From NCBI GenBank assembly GCA_022775105.1, contig JALFIX010000030.1:1-64000 (forward strand): a stretch of 64,000 nucleotides of DNA. Reading direction: 5' to 3'. Below, piece by piece: positions 1 to 6,922 of this stretch. A program made the position numbers and the translations under genes. Below the pieces are notes generated by a model. It was not told the origin of the DNA. It was given only the letters and a program-made list of their open reading frames with translations, and searched no databases. This DNA is from Prevotella sp. (lineage in GTDB: Bacteria; Bacteroidota; Bacteroidia; Bacteroidales; Bacteroidaceae). Numbering within the stretch: position 1 is the stretch's first letter; the number at the start of each line of letters is the position of its first letter.

Positions 1-822
1 CTCGCCGCCGTAGGTCTTCACGCTGCGCTTGTAGGCATTGTCGCCGCTGTACTCAGCCAACATCTCGGCGTTGTTGTCGATGAGCGTCTGAGTGCTCACG
101 AGCGTCTTGCTTGCCCCCTTGCGCGAGTGAACCCATGCATAAACTCCGTTGCCCTCGCCCTCCTGGTGCATGAGGAAACCGTCAGAAGAGGTATTGAATC
201 CGTGCTTGTTCACCAAGTCCCAGAGCTTCACCTCGCTCGCCTTGTCGAGCACCACGTTGGTGGCCGAGAACTGGCAGTAGGGAATACCCGTCACGGCGTT
301 CACCTTCTGCAGCACGTCGAAGAAAGCAATCTGGTCGCCGTAGTCATAATCAGCATTGTTGCTGACCACCGCCTGGGCGAACTCCTTCACGGTGGTGTTC
401 TCGTCGATCTTGAGTTCACCGAGGAAGATGTCGGTCTTTGCCATCTCGCCCTTGCCCACCACCACGATAGAGGGCAGCGAACCCTGGGTCAACAGATAGG
501 GAGCTGCGATGCAAGCGCCACCTGCCACCTCCTGTCGGGTGAGATAGATGTCGGTGAGCTTCATGTTTGCCTGCATGAACATGTTGTAGTCGCTCTTGCC
601 GACGGGTTTCGACTCGAATCCGTAGTTGATGAGGGGGCAGATGCCCTTGTACATCTGGATTACGTTTCCCCACTTGGTGCGCTGTCGCTGCTGCGCCGGG
701 GTTCGTGCATTCTTCACCGTGGTCGCCTTCTCCGAAACGACCGTCCGTCCATTTACCTGCTTGAAGGTAAGGCTACCGGCCGAACCGTTCAGCTTCTTGA
801 TAATACCATTAAGAATTGCCAT
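1..822 (-). CDS. DUF6266-like protein, 3' end outside window
   Basis: This reading frame is absent from the ORF track because it runs off the left edge; it stays open for 274 codons from the ATG at 822 down to base 1. The protein begins MAILNGIIKKLNGSAGSLTF and continues with a basic stretch containing ARTPAQQRQRTKW. This start resembles DUF6266, a Bacteroidota family of unknown function often found in accessory DNA. I see no signal peptide or catalytic motif. A good minus-strand promoter lies at 1070-1101, leaving a leader of about 240 nt. The long + strand ORF 127-840 is its antisense shadow. The coding call is firm; the family name is tentative and no function can be given. Confidence 0.75.
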   Translation of the reverse strand, partial: MAILNGIIKKLNGSAGSLTFKQVNGRTVVSEKATTVKNARTPAQQRQRTKWGNVIQMYKGICPLINYGFESKPVGKSDYNMFMQANMKLTDIYLTRQEVAGGACIAAPYLLTQGSLPSIVVVGKGEMAKTDIFLGELKIDENTTVKEFAQAVVSNNADYDYGDQIAFFDVLQKVNAVTGIPYCQFSATNVVLDKASEVKLWDLVNKHGFNTSSDGFLMHQEGEGNGVYAWVHSRKGASKTLVSTQTLIDNNAEMLAEYSGDNAYKRSVKTYGGE

Positions 823-865
823 AACTTTTCAAAGTATTAGATTAATAAATAATTTAACTGTTCTC

Positions 866-1066
866 CATTGTGTTTATCCACAGATTCTCACGGATGATAA
901 TTCTGCTTTGATTTCCACAGATTCCTTTCAATCCGCTGATTTCCACAGATTACTTTATAATCCACTGATTTTTACAGATTAAGTTGCGCACCCAAAATCT
1001 GTGTTAATCCGAATTAAATTATCTCTGTGTTAATCTGTGATCCAAGCCTCTGTGGTTCCAAACACG
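866..1066. repeat. cluster of CACAGATT / AATCTGTG repeats
   Basis: Short words such as TCCACAGATT, TTACAGATTAA and TCTGTGTTAATCTGTG recur in both orientations at least seven times across 200 bp. Several can pair, for example CACAGATTAACACAGA against TCTGTGTTAATCTGTG. It resembles the degenerate palindromic intergenic repeats common in Bacteroidota genomes. It lies inside the predicted 5' leader of the DUF6266-like gene, so it may fold in that RNA. A related CACAGAG repeat lies at 36969-37052. Confidence 0.6.
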
Positions 1067-1069
1067 ATG

Positions 1070-1101
1070 CAAAGGTACGAAATATTTTTCAAACCACCAA
1101 A
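1070..1101 (-). promoter_or_regulatory. Bacteroidota-type promoter for the DUF6266-like gene
   Basis: On the minus strand the sequence reads TTTG (1098-1101), 20 nt, then TACCTTTG (1070-1077). This matches the consensus TTTG-N19-21-TAnnTTTG exactly. Transcription would start near 1063 and give a leader of about 240 nt that includes the repeat cluster at 866-1066. Confidence 0.7.
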
Positions 1102-1229
1102 TATTTTCTCAATTATTTTCGTCTGAAATCAAAGGTTTAACATTTCCTCCGTTCGACGTTAACATTTCCCCTGTCATGTCCACAGATTATCGCATATTTC
1201 ATTCTTCACTCTTCATTTACAAACTTCCT

Positions 1230-1294
1230 CCGTTGTAAGTCCGTTGTAAGTCCGTTGTAAGTCCGTTGTAAGTCCGTTGTGAGTCCGTTCCGTT
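1230..1294. repeat. 11-bp tandem repeat, five copies
   Basis: The unit CCGTTGTAAGT occurs four times without change (1230-1273), once with one substitution (CCGTTGTGAGT, 1274-1284), and is followed by two truncated CCGTT words. The 11-bp period is close to one helical turn. No ORF covers it. Units this short with no spacers are not a CRISPR array. Confidence 0.85.
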
Positions 1295-1396
1295 ATTATG
1301 CGTAGATATGACCAGCATCGGTGTCATAGCCCTGTAGGAGGTAGGGCTCAAATGCCTGTAGATATGGCATTGCCACAGGCTCATATTCATGCCTAT

Positions 1397-1613
1397 GGTG
1401 TCAAAGTGTCAAAGTCAAAGTGTCAAACTGCAATACAGCATAAACCCCCAGACGGCATTTATAGAAATTAATAATAATATATAATATATTATATATTATT
1501 ATTATATTATATATATTATTATTTATTACTATTTTACTCTTTTCCCCTACAGTCTGTCACCTTGGCAATGTGCCAAACTGAGTTTGACACTTTGACTTTG
1601 ACACTTTGACACC
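1397..1613. repeat. 33-bp perfect inverted repeat enclosing a 36-bp perfect AT palindrome
   Basis: The left arm (1397-1429) is built from TGTCAAAG words, and the right arm (1581-1613) is its exact reverse complement. The 151 bp between the arms contain a perfect 36-bp palindrome made only of A and T (1469-1504), followed by more AT repeats. A third copy of the arm sequence lies at 6887-6917, just before the primase gene, and a shorter related word (CAGTTTGACAC) occurs near 1919. Direct TGTCAAAG words beside an AT-rich palindrome resemble an iteron-type origin or protein-binding array, but they could also be a dispersed repeat family or a termination structure. Confidence 0.8.
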
Positions 1614-1687
1614 TTGCACCGTTTCCCCCTCTCCATTGCCCCCAAATTCATTAAATTACTCTACATGGCAAAAAAATCCCGAAAACA

Positions 1688-1719
1688 TTTGGCAGAAAAG
1701 ATAATTCTTCGTACCTTTG
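1688..1719 (+). promoter_or_regulatory. promoter upstream of the two-gene unit at 2095
   Basis: TTTG (1688-1691), a 20-nt spacer and TACCTTTG (1712-1719) match the Bacteroidota consensus exactly. Transcription would start near 1726, giving a leader of about 370 nt before the ATG at 2095. That leader contains only the doubtful small ORF at 1809-1988. Confidence 0.65.
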
Positions 1720-1808
1720 CAGAAATTATCAAAAAAATGAGGCAAACTATTTGCGTCATAATCAAAAAAATGTTTTTCTTAATTGAAATTTCTCTGCCTA
1801 TGATACAC

Positions 1809-1988
1809 ATGAGGGAATTTAACGAGTTTGAGGTCAGGAATATAAAATATCTCACTCAAAAGAACATTGAATACTTCCGGCCTACGATAGTGGAGCATAC
1901 CAAGAATCCCGTAGTGTCTCAGTTTGACACATTGTTGGACAGTGGCTATTCCAAAGCGGAGGCTGGGGACTGCCCCCTGTACTCTTAA
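1809..1988 (+). CDS. possible 59-residue leader ORF
   Basis: The ORF track gives a 124-aa frame starting at 1614, but that start lies upstream of the predicted transcription start near 1726. The only internal start with a plausible transcript is the ATG at 1809, giving a 59-residue soluble peptide that begins MREFNEF. I recognise no domain. It sits in the leader of the gene at 2095 and could be a small gene, a remnant or non-coding chance. Confidence is low. Confidence 0.2.
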   Translation: MREFNEFEVRNIKYLTQKNIEYFRPTIVEHTKNPVVSQFDTLLDSGYSKAEAGDCPLYS

Positions 1989-2094
1989 TGTGGTATAGAT
2001 TAATCTTGACTCATCGGTCAAATTTTATTTTCAAAGAAAAAAAGTAGTAAAAATAAATATACTTATTGTTATAATAACTCTAACTAATATAATT

Positions 2095-3486
2095 ATGGAT
2101 ATGGAACAAAGACAGATACACGAATACCCCGGGGAGCTGCTATGGCACAAGAGAGGTCTCGATTGGTATTTGGACAACGATCCACAAAAGCTGAACAAAG
2201 AATTTTTGGACACTCTCTACGAAATAAAAGAAATTGGTTGCATTATACGAAACTTTGAGGATATTATTACGGATGCTTATCGTATCGCCGTGACCGTCGC
2301 ATTCACAGAAAAATATCAAGACACTGACATTGCCGGAATACTATGCGATAATTATCACGACGAAATGTCATTGTTGTACGGTTGTGTTATTCTTCTGTCG
2401 CAGGAGGACGGGGAAGATTATGAATATACTGTCAATAAAATTGTTGAATTACTGAGAAAAAAACAGAAGGTAAAAGGTTTGTTTGTCGGCTCCAAAGTAA
2501 CCTATAATTGGCTGGTAATCAGAATATTCAAGTTACAAAGGACAAACATGAATATTGACCTTAGCCCTGACGCAGGTGATTTGAGCAGTGAGACTCAGCT
2601 ATGGCTGATAGAAAATCTTGGACTTGATATTGATGAGCTTGAGCGTGTCATAAGTTTCTACAGAACCAAAATCGGCCAATTGGACTTCTTGCATAGCTTT
2701 GTAAAAGAATATATCAATTATGACCACGATGACTTGCAATTTTGCCTAAGCAGAAAGGGCTGGATTTTGCAATTCACAATATCAAAAGATACTTATGATT
2801 GGCTGGAAAACAGAGTAAAACAGGGTTTATATCTTGCAGATGAAAAAGATGGGCTGTTTTCGTGGTCTCTTTTAGGGGAAGACCCCCAGGCTGGGACTGG
2901 TATATACGATTGTGAGAATCAGAAGGGACAACAAGAAAATGAAAATAATATGGGGATGCTTGAGAAGGAAAACAAGAAACTTAAACAGGAAAACAAGTTG
3001 TTGAAAGAGAAGAATTCCGAATGGGAGGCGTTGTATGCCTCTGGCTTTGCTAGCTCCGCCGTGGTGGAGAGTGACGAAGGGGCAACGGTGGTCAACAGCG
3101 ATGCCGCACGTGAAAACGAGGCTTACAAGAAAGAGATAGAGGAAAAGGAGGCTCTTATCAATGACCTTTCCAATAAGCTGAAAAATAAGTCAATACCAAT
3201 GAGTTCCATTATTGACGGCTTTAGGAAATTGGCCCGATTTGATTCCAGAGAAGCTGTATCGATGGTGTTCAAGTCGTTGGGTATCATGCTGTCGAAGTGT
3301 ACTGCATGGACAAACAGCGAAGATGAAATCCTTATGATATTCGCGATGGATGACAATCCTGCTCCGGGCACGGTTAACCACATTTATAACTCAGGCGCAA
3401 ACCATTATGACCACCATCGGGAATTGACAATAAATAATGGCGATAATAAACTTTTGGAAAAAAATAAAGAGGAGACTGAATCATGA
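2095..3486 (+). CDS. unknown protein with central coiled coil and C-terminal HYDHH motif
   Basis: I do not recognise this 463-residue protein. The first 270 residues look like a soluble alpha-helical region with no signal peptide. Residues about 280-315 are a clear heptad coiled coil (LEKENKKLKQENKLLKEKN), and a second acidic helical stretch follows. The C-terminus contains HYDHHRELTIN (from about residue 437), nearly identical to HYDHHKEFTIN at the start of the next protein. Its stop overlaps the next ATG by four bases (ATGA), so the two are translationally coupled. Low G+C suggests foreign origin. The shared motif may be a contact for one common partner; that is inference. Confidence 0.8.
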   Translation: MDMEQRQIHEYPGELLWHKRGLDWYLDNDPQKLNKEFLDTLYEIKEIGCIIRNFEDIITDAYRIAVTVAFTEKYQDTDIAGILCDNYHDEMSLLYGCVILLSQEDGEDYEYTVNKIVELLRKKQKVKGLFVGSKVTYNWLVIRIFKLQRTNMNIDLSPDAGDLSSETQLWLIENLGLDIDELERVISFYRTKIGQLDFLHSFVKEYINYDHDDLQFCLSRKGWILQFTISKDTYDWLENRVKQGLYLADEKDGLFSWSLLGEDPQAGTGIYDCENQKGQQENENNMGMLEKENKKLKQENKLLKEKNSEWEALYASGFASSAVVESDEGATVVNSDAARENEAYKKEIEEKEALINDLSNKLKNKSIPMSSIIDGFRKLARFDSREAVSMVFKSLGIMLSKCTAWTNSEDEILMIFAMDDNPAPGTVNHIYNSGANHYDHHRELTINNGDNKLLEKNKEETES

Positions 3487-3962
3487 GCAATTATTACTAC
3501 AAGGATGACGCAAAACACTACGACCATCATAAGGAATTCACAATCAACCTGAAATCCGCAGATGAAGGCAAGGCGATTCTCCGTGAACTAATGAAGGACG
3601 ATGAAGAAGAGGCTGACTATGAGGAAGTTGAGGAGGAACAAAATGAGAATTTTGACTCGAAGCTGAAAAATGTGACAGACTTGATGTGGCGTGAGAATGT
3701 ATTATCCCATAAATATGACTATGCATTCATCAAGATGTACATGGACTCTACCAAAGGGGGATTTCCTATGTTTAAAACCACTCCAGACTTCTTGCAATAT
3801 CTATCGGGAATAAATTGTTTGAAAGTACCAAGCCAAAGTACTTTCAATTCATATTATGATATAGATAAAATAGTTGACGGGAGAATTCATCTGAAGTATG
3901 ACAAGGCAGAGGAAGACAGGGCCAATATGATTATCTCAAAGTTTGTAGAGCTAATGAAATAA
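3483..3962 (+). CDS. unknown acidic protein with N-terminal HYDHH motif
   Basis: This 159-residue protein is coupled to the preceding gene through an ATGA overlap. Residues 12-22 (HYDHHKEFTIN) repeat the C-terminal motif of that neighbour. A strongly acidic stretch (DDEEEADYEEVEEEQNE) follows, then a compact domain of about 100 residues ending in a helix. No catalytic motif, signal peptide or membrane segment is seen. A rho-independent terminator begins 25 bp after the stop, so the two genes form a complete transcription unit with the promoter at 1688. Function unknown. Confidence 0.8.
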   Translation: MSNYYYKDDAKHYDHHKEFTINLKSADEGKAILRELMKDDEEEADYEEVEEEQNENFDSKLKNVTDLMWRENVLSHKYDYAFIKMYMDSTKGGFPMFKTTPDFLQYLSGINCLKVPSQSTFNSYYDIDKIVDGRIHLKYDKAEEDRANMIISKFVELMK

Positions 3963-3986
3963 CCATTTTTTATTGATAGGCTATTT

Positions 3987-4019
3987 AGCACCGCTGATTA
4001 AGTTCAGTGGTGCTTTTTT
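3987..4019 (+). terminator. terminator of the two-gene unit
   Basis: AGCACCGCTGA pairs with TCAGTGGTGCT (11 bp with one G-T wobble) around a 6-nt loop and is followed by a run of six T. Confidence 0.85.
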
Positions 4020-4091
4020 GTATGCTGTCGTTTAGTTCTTCGGTTGGATTATCGGTTTGTCGGTCGGTATATCGGTTCATTCAAAATATGT

Positions 4092-4122
4092 TTTGATACA
4101 AAAAAAATGATCCCTATCTTTG
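4092..4122 (+). promoter_or_regulatory. promoter of candidate small RNA
   Basis: TTTG (4092-4095), a 19-nt spacer and TATCTTTG (4115-4122) match the Bacteroidota consensus exactly. Transcription should start about 4123-4130, at or just inside the first arm of the long hairpin. Confidence 0.7.
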
Positions 4123-4280
4123 CACCGTCAAATGGACAAAACGACATTCCCGGATGTCGTGAGTCGAGAATGATTTGACGGTGTTCTTTTGCAATCATGA
4201 TTTTCAAAATAGTTAAACTTATGTGTATGTTCAATTATCGACCTCTCCCGTCGGGAGACGCATGGGAGGTCTTTTTTTTT
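4123..4280 (+). ncRNA. candidate structured small RNA of about 155 nt
   Basis: Immediately after a consensus promoter, CACCGTCAAAT (4123-4133) pairs perfectly with ATTTGACGGTG (4173-4183), enclosing a second hairpin CGACAT/ATGTCG (4142-4147 and 4154-4159). About 55 nt of weakly structured A/T-rich sequence follow. The stretch ends with a terminator-like stem (GACCTC...GGGAGGTC, 4240-4271) and a run of eight or nine T. No convincing ORF lies inside: the ATG at 4197 opens a 35-codon frame that crosses the terminator. The gap to the next gene (4281-4407) holds only a small ATTCC-GAAA-GGAAT hairpin and a T run. I do not recognise the RNA as a known family. Confidence 0.5.
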
Positions 4281-4407
4281 GAAAAATATGGACTTGAATT
4301 ATAAAGTGATATATGGCAAGACAATGCCATGTGGGACTCTATTCCGAAAGGAATCTATCGTGTGTTTTTTTGAATAATACATAAATAATGAATAAACCAA
4401 AATAAAT

Positions 4408-4827
4408 ATGAAATTGACATTGACACGTATTGCCAAGCGGGCTGATTATACCATCGGACGGCTTGCGGATGAGAAGGGGGAGAAAATTTGTGACACGCTG
4501 GAGCCTACTTGGCGCGACTATAAGGGCGGCGAGAAGAAGGTGAAGGGACGGTCGGCGGTGCCTGAGGGCACTTACAAGGTGGTGGTGACCAGGTCGCCGA
4601 GGTTCGGGCGCTATCTGCCGCTGCTCGTGGGGGTTCCGGGGTTTGAGGGTGTCCGCATTCACTCTGGAAATACAAGCCGTGACACGGAGGGGTGCATGCT
4701 TGTAGGACAAAACTTACAGGCAGGCAAACTGCTATGGAGCCGGCTGGAGCTTGAACACCTGATGAAGCTTATCGAAAATGAGAAGGAAATAAGTTTAACA
4801 ATTAAAAACACTTGGAGCAATGATTAA
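4408..4827 (+). CDS. DUF5675 family protein
   Basis: This 139-residue protein contains SPRFGRYLPLLVGVPGF and IHSGNTSRDTEGCMLVG, the hallmark sequence of DUF5675, a compact family seen in phages and mobile elements and suspected to be a cell-wall-related or phage lysis or tail-associated domain. No signal peptide is present. It overlaps the next gene by 8 bp and starts a four-gene block with a DUF3987 protein and a primase. In Bacteroidota, small amidase-like or DUF5675 genes often accompany DUF3987 genes near polysaccharide loci, which fits the neighbourhood here. The exact activity is unknown. Confidence 0.8.
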   Translation: MKLTLTRIAKRADYTIGRLADEKGEKICDTLEPTWRDYKGGEKKVKGRSAVPEGTYKVVVTRSPRFGRYLPLLVGVPGFEGVRIHSGNTSRDTEGCMLVGQNLQAGKLLWSRLELEHLMKLIENEKEISLTIKNTWSND

Positions 4828-5146
4828 GAGATTAGAAAACATTGAACTGACGGTCATCACGAATGACTGTTATGAAGTGGCATCGCTCAAGGCGATTGCA
4901 GGTATGATAACCATCGACGAGAAGGAGAAGAAGGTGAACTTCGCCCAAGCCGCCCCTCGTCCGATGAAGTTGAGAAACATGAAACTGTATGACGGTTCTC
5001 TGCTGTCGGTGGTGAAAAAAGCTGACGGCTCGATGGTGATGCACAGCAAGGCGGTTGACCCGTCCACCGTGGATGACTTCGCCACCAAGATGCTGCAGGA
5101 GGCTATCGGAGTGCAGACGAAAATCAACGAAATCAAGAAAGGATAA
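4820..5146 (+). CDS. hypothetical protein of the primase-helicase block
   Basis: This 108-residue soluble protein has no recognised family. It overlaps the DUF5675 gene by 8 bp and ends 5 bp before the DUF3987 gene, so it is in the same operon. It looks like a small alpha/beta domain with a basic middle (APRPMKLRNMKL) and a helical C-terminus. The position suggests an accessory role for the replication-like proteins downstream, but nothing in the sequence proves it. Confidence 0.7.
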   Translation: MIKRLENIELTVITNDCYEVASLKAIAGMITIDEKEKKVNFAQAAPRPMKLRNMKLYDGSLLSVVKKADGSMVMHSKAVDPSTVDDFATKMLQEAIGVQTKINEIKKG

Positions 5147-5151
5147 TCATT

Positions 5152-6885
5152 ATGGAAATAACCAACAATGAAAGACCGATGTACGGCGCGCTTGCCTACG
5201 ACATGATTATCGACAAGTGGAACAAAACGTATTATGGAGGGAATCTGCCTAATGAGGCAGATTCCTCAACAAGGACGTATGAGCTGGCAATGGCTCTGAG
5301 AAACATCACCGGCAATGACGCCAACCTGCTGATGAAGATCATTCCGACATACGAGGGCATGAGCGACGAGATGAAGGCGCAGAAGGTCAACGCGGCGGTG
5401 AGCGCAAAGCAGACGCAGATGCCGTCGAGACTGAGAGACGTGCTGAACACCCTGTATGGTGAGAATGTCTATAACAAGGACATCAAGGAAGCCATCGAGG
5501 GCATACAGCTCGATGACGCTCTGTTATATTATAACAGGATGCCCCAAAGAGTGCTGCCGACGGGGTATAGGGAGTCGGCTAAAAAGGTGGGTAATATATG
5601 CGTGTTGCCGATGATATTGTTTGTCAGCGCGTTGGTGGGAGGGCTTGCCACAAACGTAAGGCTGAGGATTGACGGATTGTTCAACTGGCTGAATATATTG
5701 GTGTTGATAATAGGCAAGCCGGGAAGTAACAAGAGTGCATTGATTGCACTGTATCACATCTGGATGTGGCAGCTGAAGGCTGAGGATAAGCTGCTTGAGG
5801 CGAAGGAAAAGGAATATGACAGGCAGGTGAAGCTGAAAAAGAACTCGAAAGAGCAGCCTGAAAAACCTGATTTGCCCTACCGTCTGATTCCGCTCAACAA
5901 TACTCTCGCCAATGTGGCTGAGGCTCTTGGGAATTTACCCGGGGAACATGCCATATCCGTGGGCGACGAGATTGACGAGATTAACGGAAAATGGAGCGGC
6001 GGCGACAAGGTGTTGCTGTCGGTCATGTGGAGAAAGGCTTTTGATGCCGCTGAATTCCACAAGACTGCAAAATCGGCGGATGCCGCGAAATGCCACCGTG
6101 AACAGCTGAAATGGAACGTGGCAGTGACGGGCACGGAGGATTCGCTGCTCAGGCTGGTTAGCCAATATACCGACGGATTGCAGAGTCGCCTGGCTCTCGG
6201 ATGTATGCCCGACAATACTTATCTGCCTAAGGCCAATGCCGTGACGCTTAAGGAGTCGGAGGTGGACAACATCAAGAATGTGGCAAGGGTGCTGAGGGCA
6301 ATGAGGGGCGACTTAATTCTGCCTAAGTTGGACAAGGCAAGCGACGACTGGACTGAAGACATCAGGATTGAGGCCCTGAAAAACAACGACGAGGTTCTGG
6401 CCCGCTGCCGTATGCGCGACCATGTGATAGCCATGAGGATGGTGGGTTGCATCATGCTGTGTGCCGTGGCTGAGAAGCTGATAAAGAAGCATGGCGTTGA
6501 CGGGGCTGAGGAGATGCTGAAGAACGACCCTGACTTGCTGCAGAAGATGATGAGGCGCGAGCAGACTCCGGCGATGATGGAGACATACAAGGTAATCGCT
6601 GACTACATCATCGACAATGACCTTCGTTTCTTCCGCGAAAAGCTTGAAAATGCTTACAAGAAGAGTGAGGATAGAATAAATGTGGGGCTGAGGGTGATAA
6701 GAGGCAAGAACGATTCTATCTATTCGAGACTTCCGCAGGTGTTCTCGCACGCGGAATTAGTGGCTGAGGCAAGGAAAATAAAGGGTCCCGACGTGACCGA
6801 CAATGCCATCAAGCAGATAATAAAGAACTGGAAGGCTTCGGAACTGATTGTGCCTGAGGGAGATAAGTTTAAGAAACTGAGGTGA
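5152..6885 (+). CDS. DUF3987 P-loop protein, helicase-like
   Basis: This 577-residue protein carries a Walker A-like P-loop, GKPGSNKS (residues 188-195), after a hydrophobic strand, and an acidic Walker B-like GDEID (271-275). This arrangement is typical of DUF3987, a family paired with primases in phages and mobile elements and thought to act as a primase-linked helicase. The C-terminal 60 residues look like a winged-helix unit (about 515-577), which may bind DNA. The stop is followed at once by a TGTCAAAG repeat (6887-6917) and then by the CHC2 primase gene, which suggests that the two proteins work together on DNA. Helicase activity is inferred from the family, not shown. Confidence 0.85.
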   Translation: MEITNNERPMYGALAYDMIIDKWNKTYYGGNLPNEADSSTRTYELAMALRNITGNDANLLMKIIPTYEGMSDEMKAQKVNAAVSAKQTQMPSRLRDVLNTLYGENVYNKDIKEAIEGIQLDDALLYYNRMPQRVLPTGYRESAKKVGNICVLPMILFVSALVGGLATNVRLRIDGLFNWLNILVLIIGKPGSNKSALIALYHIWMWQLKAEDKLLEAKEKEYDRQVKLKKNSKEQPEKPDLPYRLIPLNNTLANVAEALGNLPGEHAISVGDEIDEINGKWSGGDKVLLSVMWRKAFDAAEFHKTAKSADAAKCHREQLKWNVAVTGTEDSLLRLVSQYTDGLQSRLALGCMPDNTYLPKANAVTLKESEVDNIKNVARVLRAMRGDLILPKLDKASDDWTEDIRIEALKNNDEVLARCRMRDHVIAMRMVGCIMLCAVAEKLIKKHGVDGAEEMLKNDPDLLQKMMRREQTPAMMETYKVIADYIIDNDLRFFREKLENAYKKSEDRINVGLRVIRGKNDSIYSRLPQVFSHAELVAEARKIKGPDVTDNAIKQIIKNWKASELIVPEGDKFKKLR

Positions 6886-6886
6886 T

Positions 6887-6917
6887 GGTGTCAAAGTGTC
6901 AAAGTCAAAGTGTCAAA
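6887..6917. repeat. third copy of the TGTCAAAG array
   Basis: The 31 bp from GGTGTCAAAG onward match the left arm of the inverted repeat at 1397-1429 exactly, in the same orientation. They fill nearly all of the gap between the DUF3987 gene and the primase gene. The position suggests a binding site or a recombination scar linking the repeat region to the primase block. Confidence 0.85.
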
Positions 6918-6922
6918 GTTAA

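Noticed and set aside
127-840. 237-aa + strand ORF
   Set aside because: It is the antisense of the DUF6266-like gene, which has a proper start, promoter and protein-like composition.
1230-1294. Possible CRISPR array
   Set aside because: The units are 11 bp and directly joined, with no spacers and no cas genes.
4197-4304. 35-codon ORF starting MIFKIVKLMC
   Set aside because: It runs through a terminator stem and T run and resembles no protein.
4287-4376. 29-codon ORF starting MDLNYKVIYG
   Set aside because: Too short, no homology recognised, and it lies in a hairpin-rich T-ending stretch.
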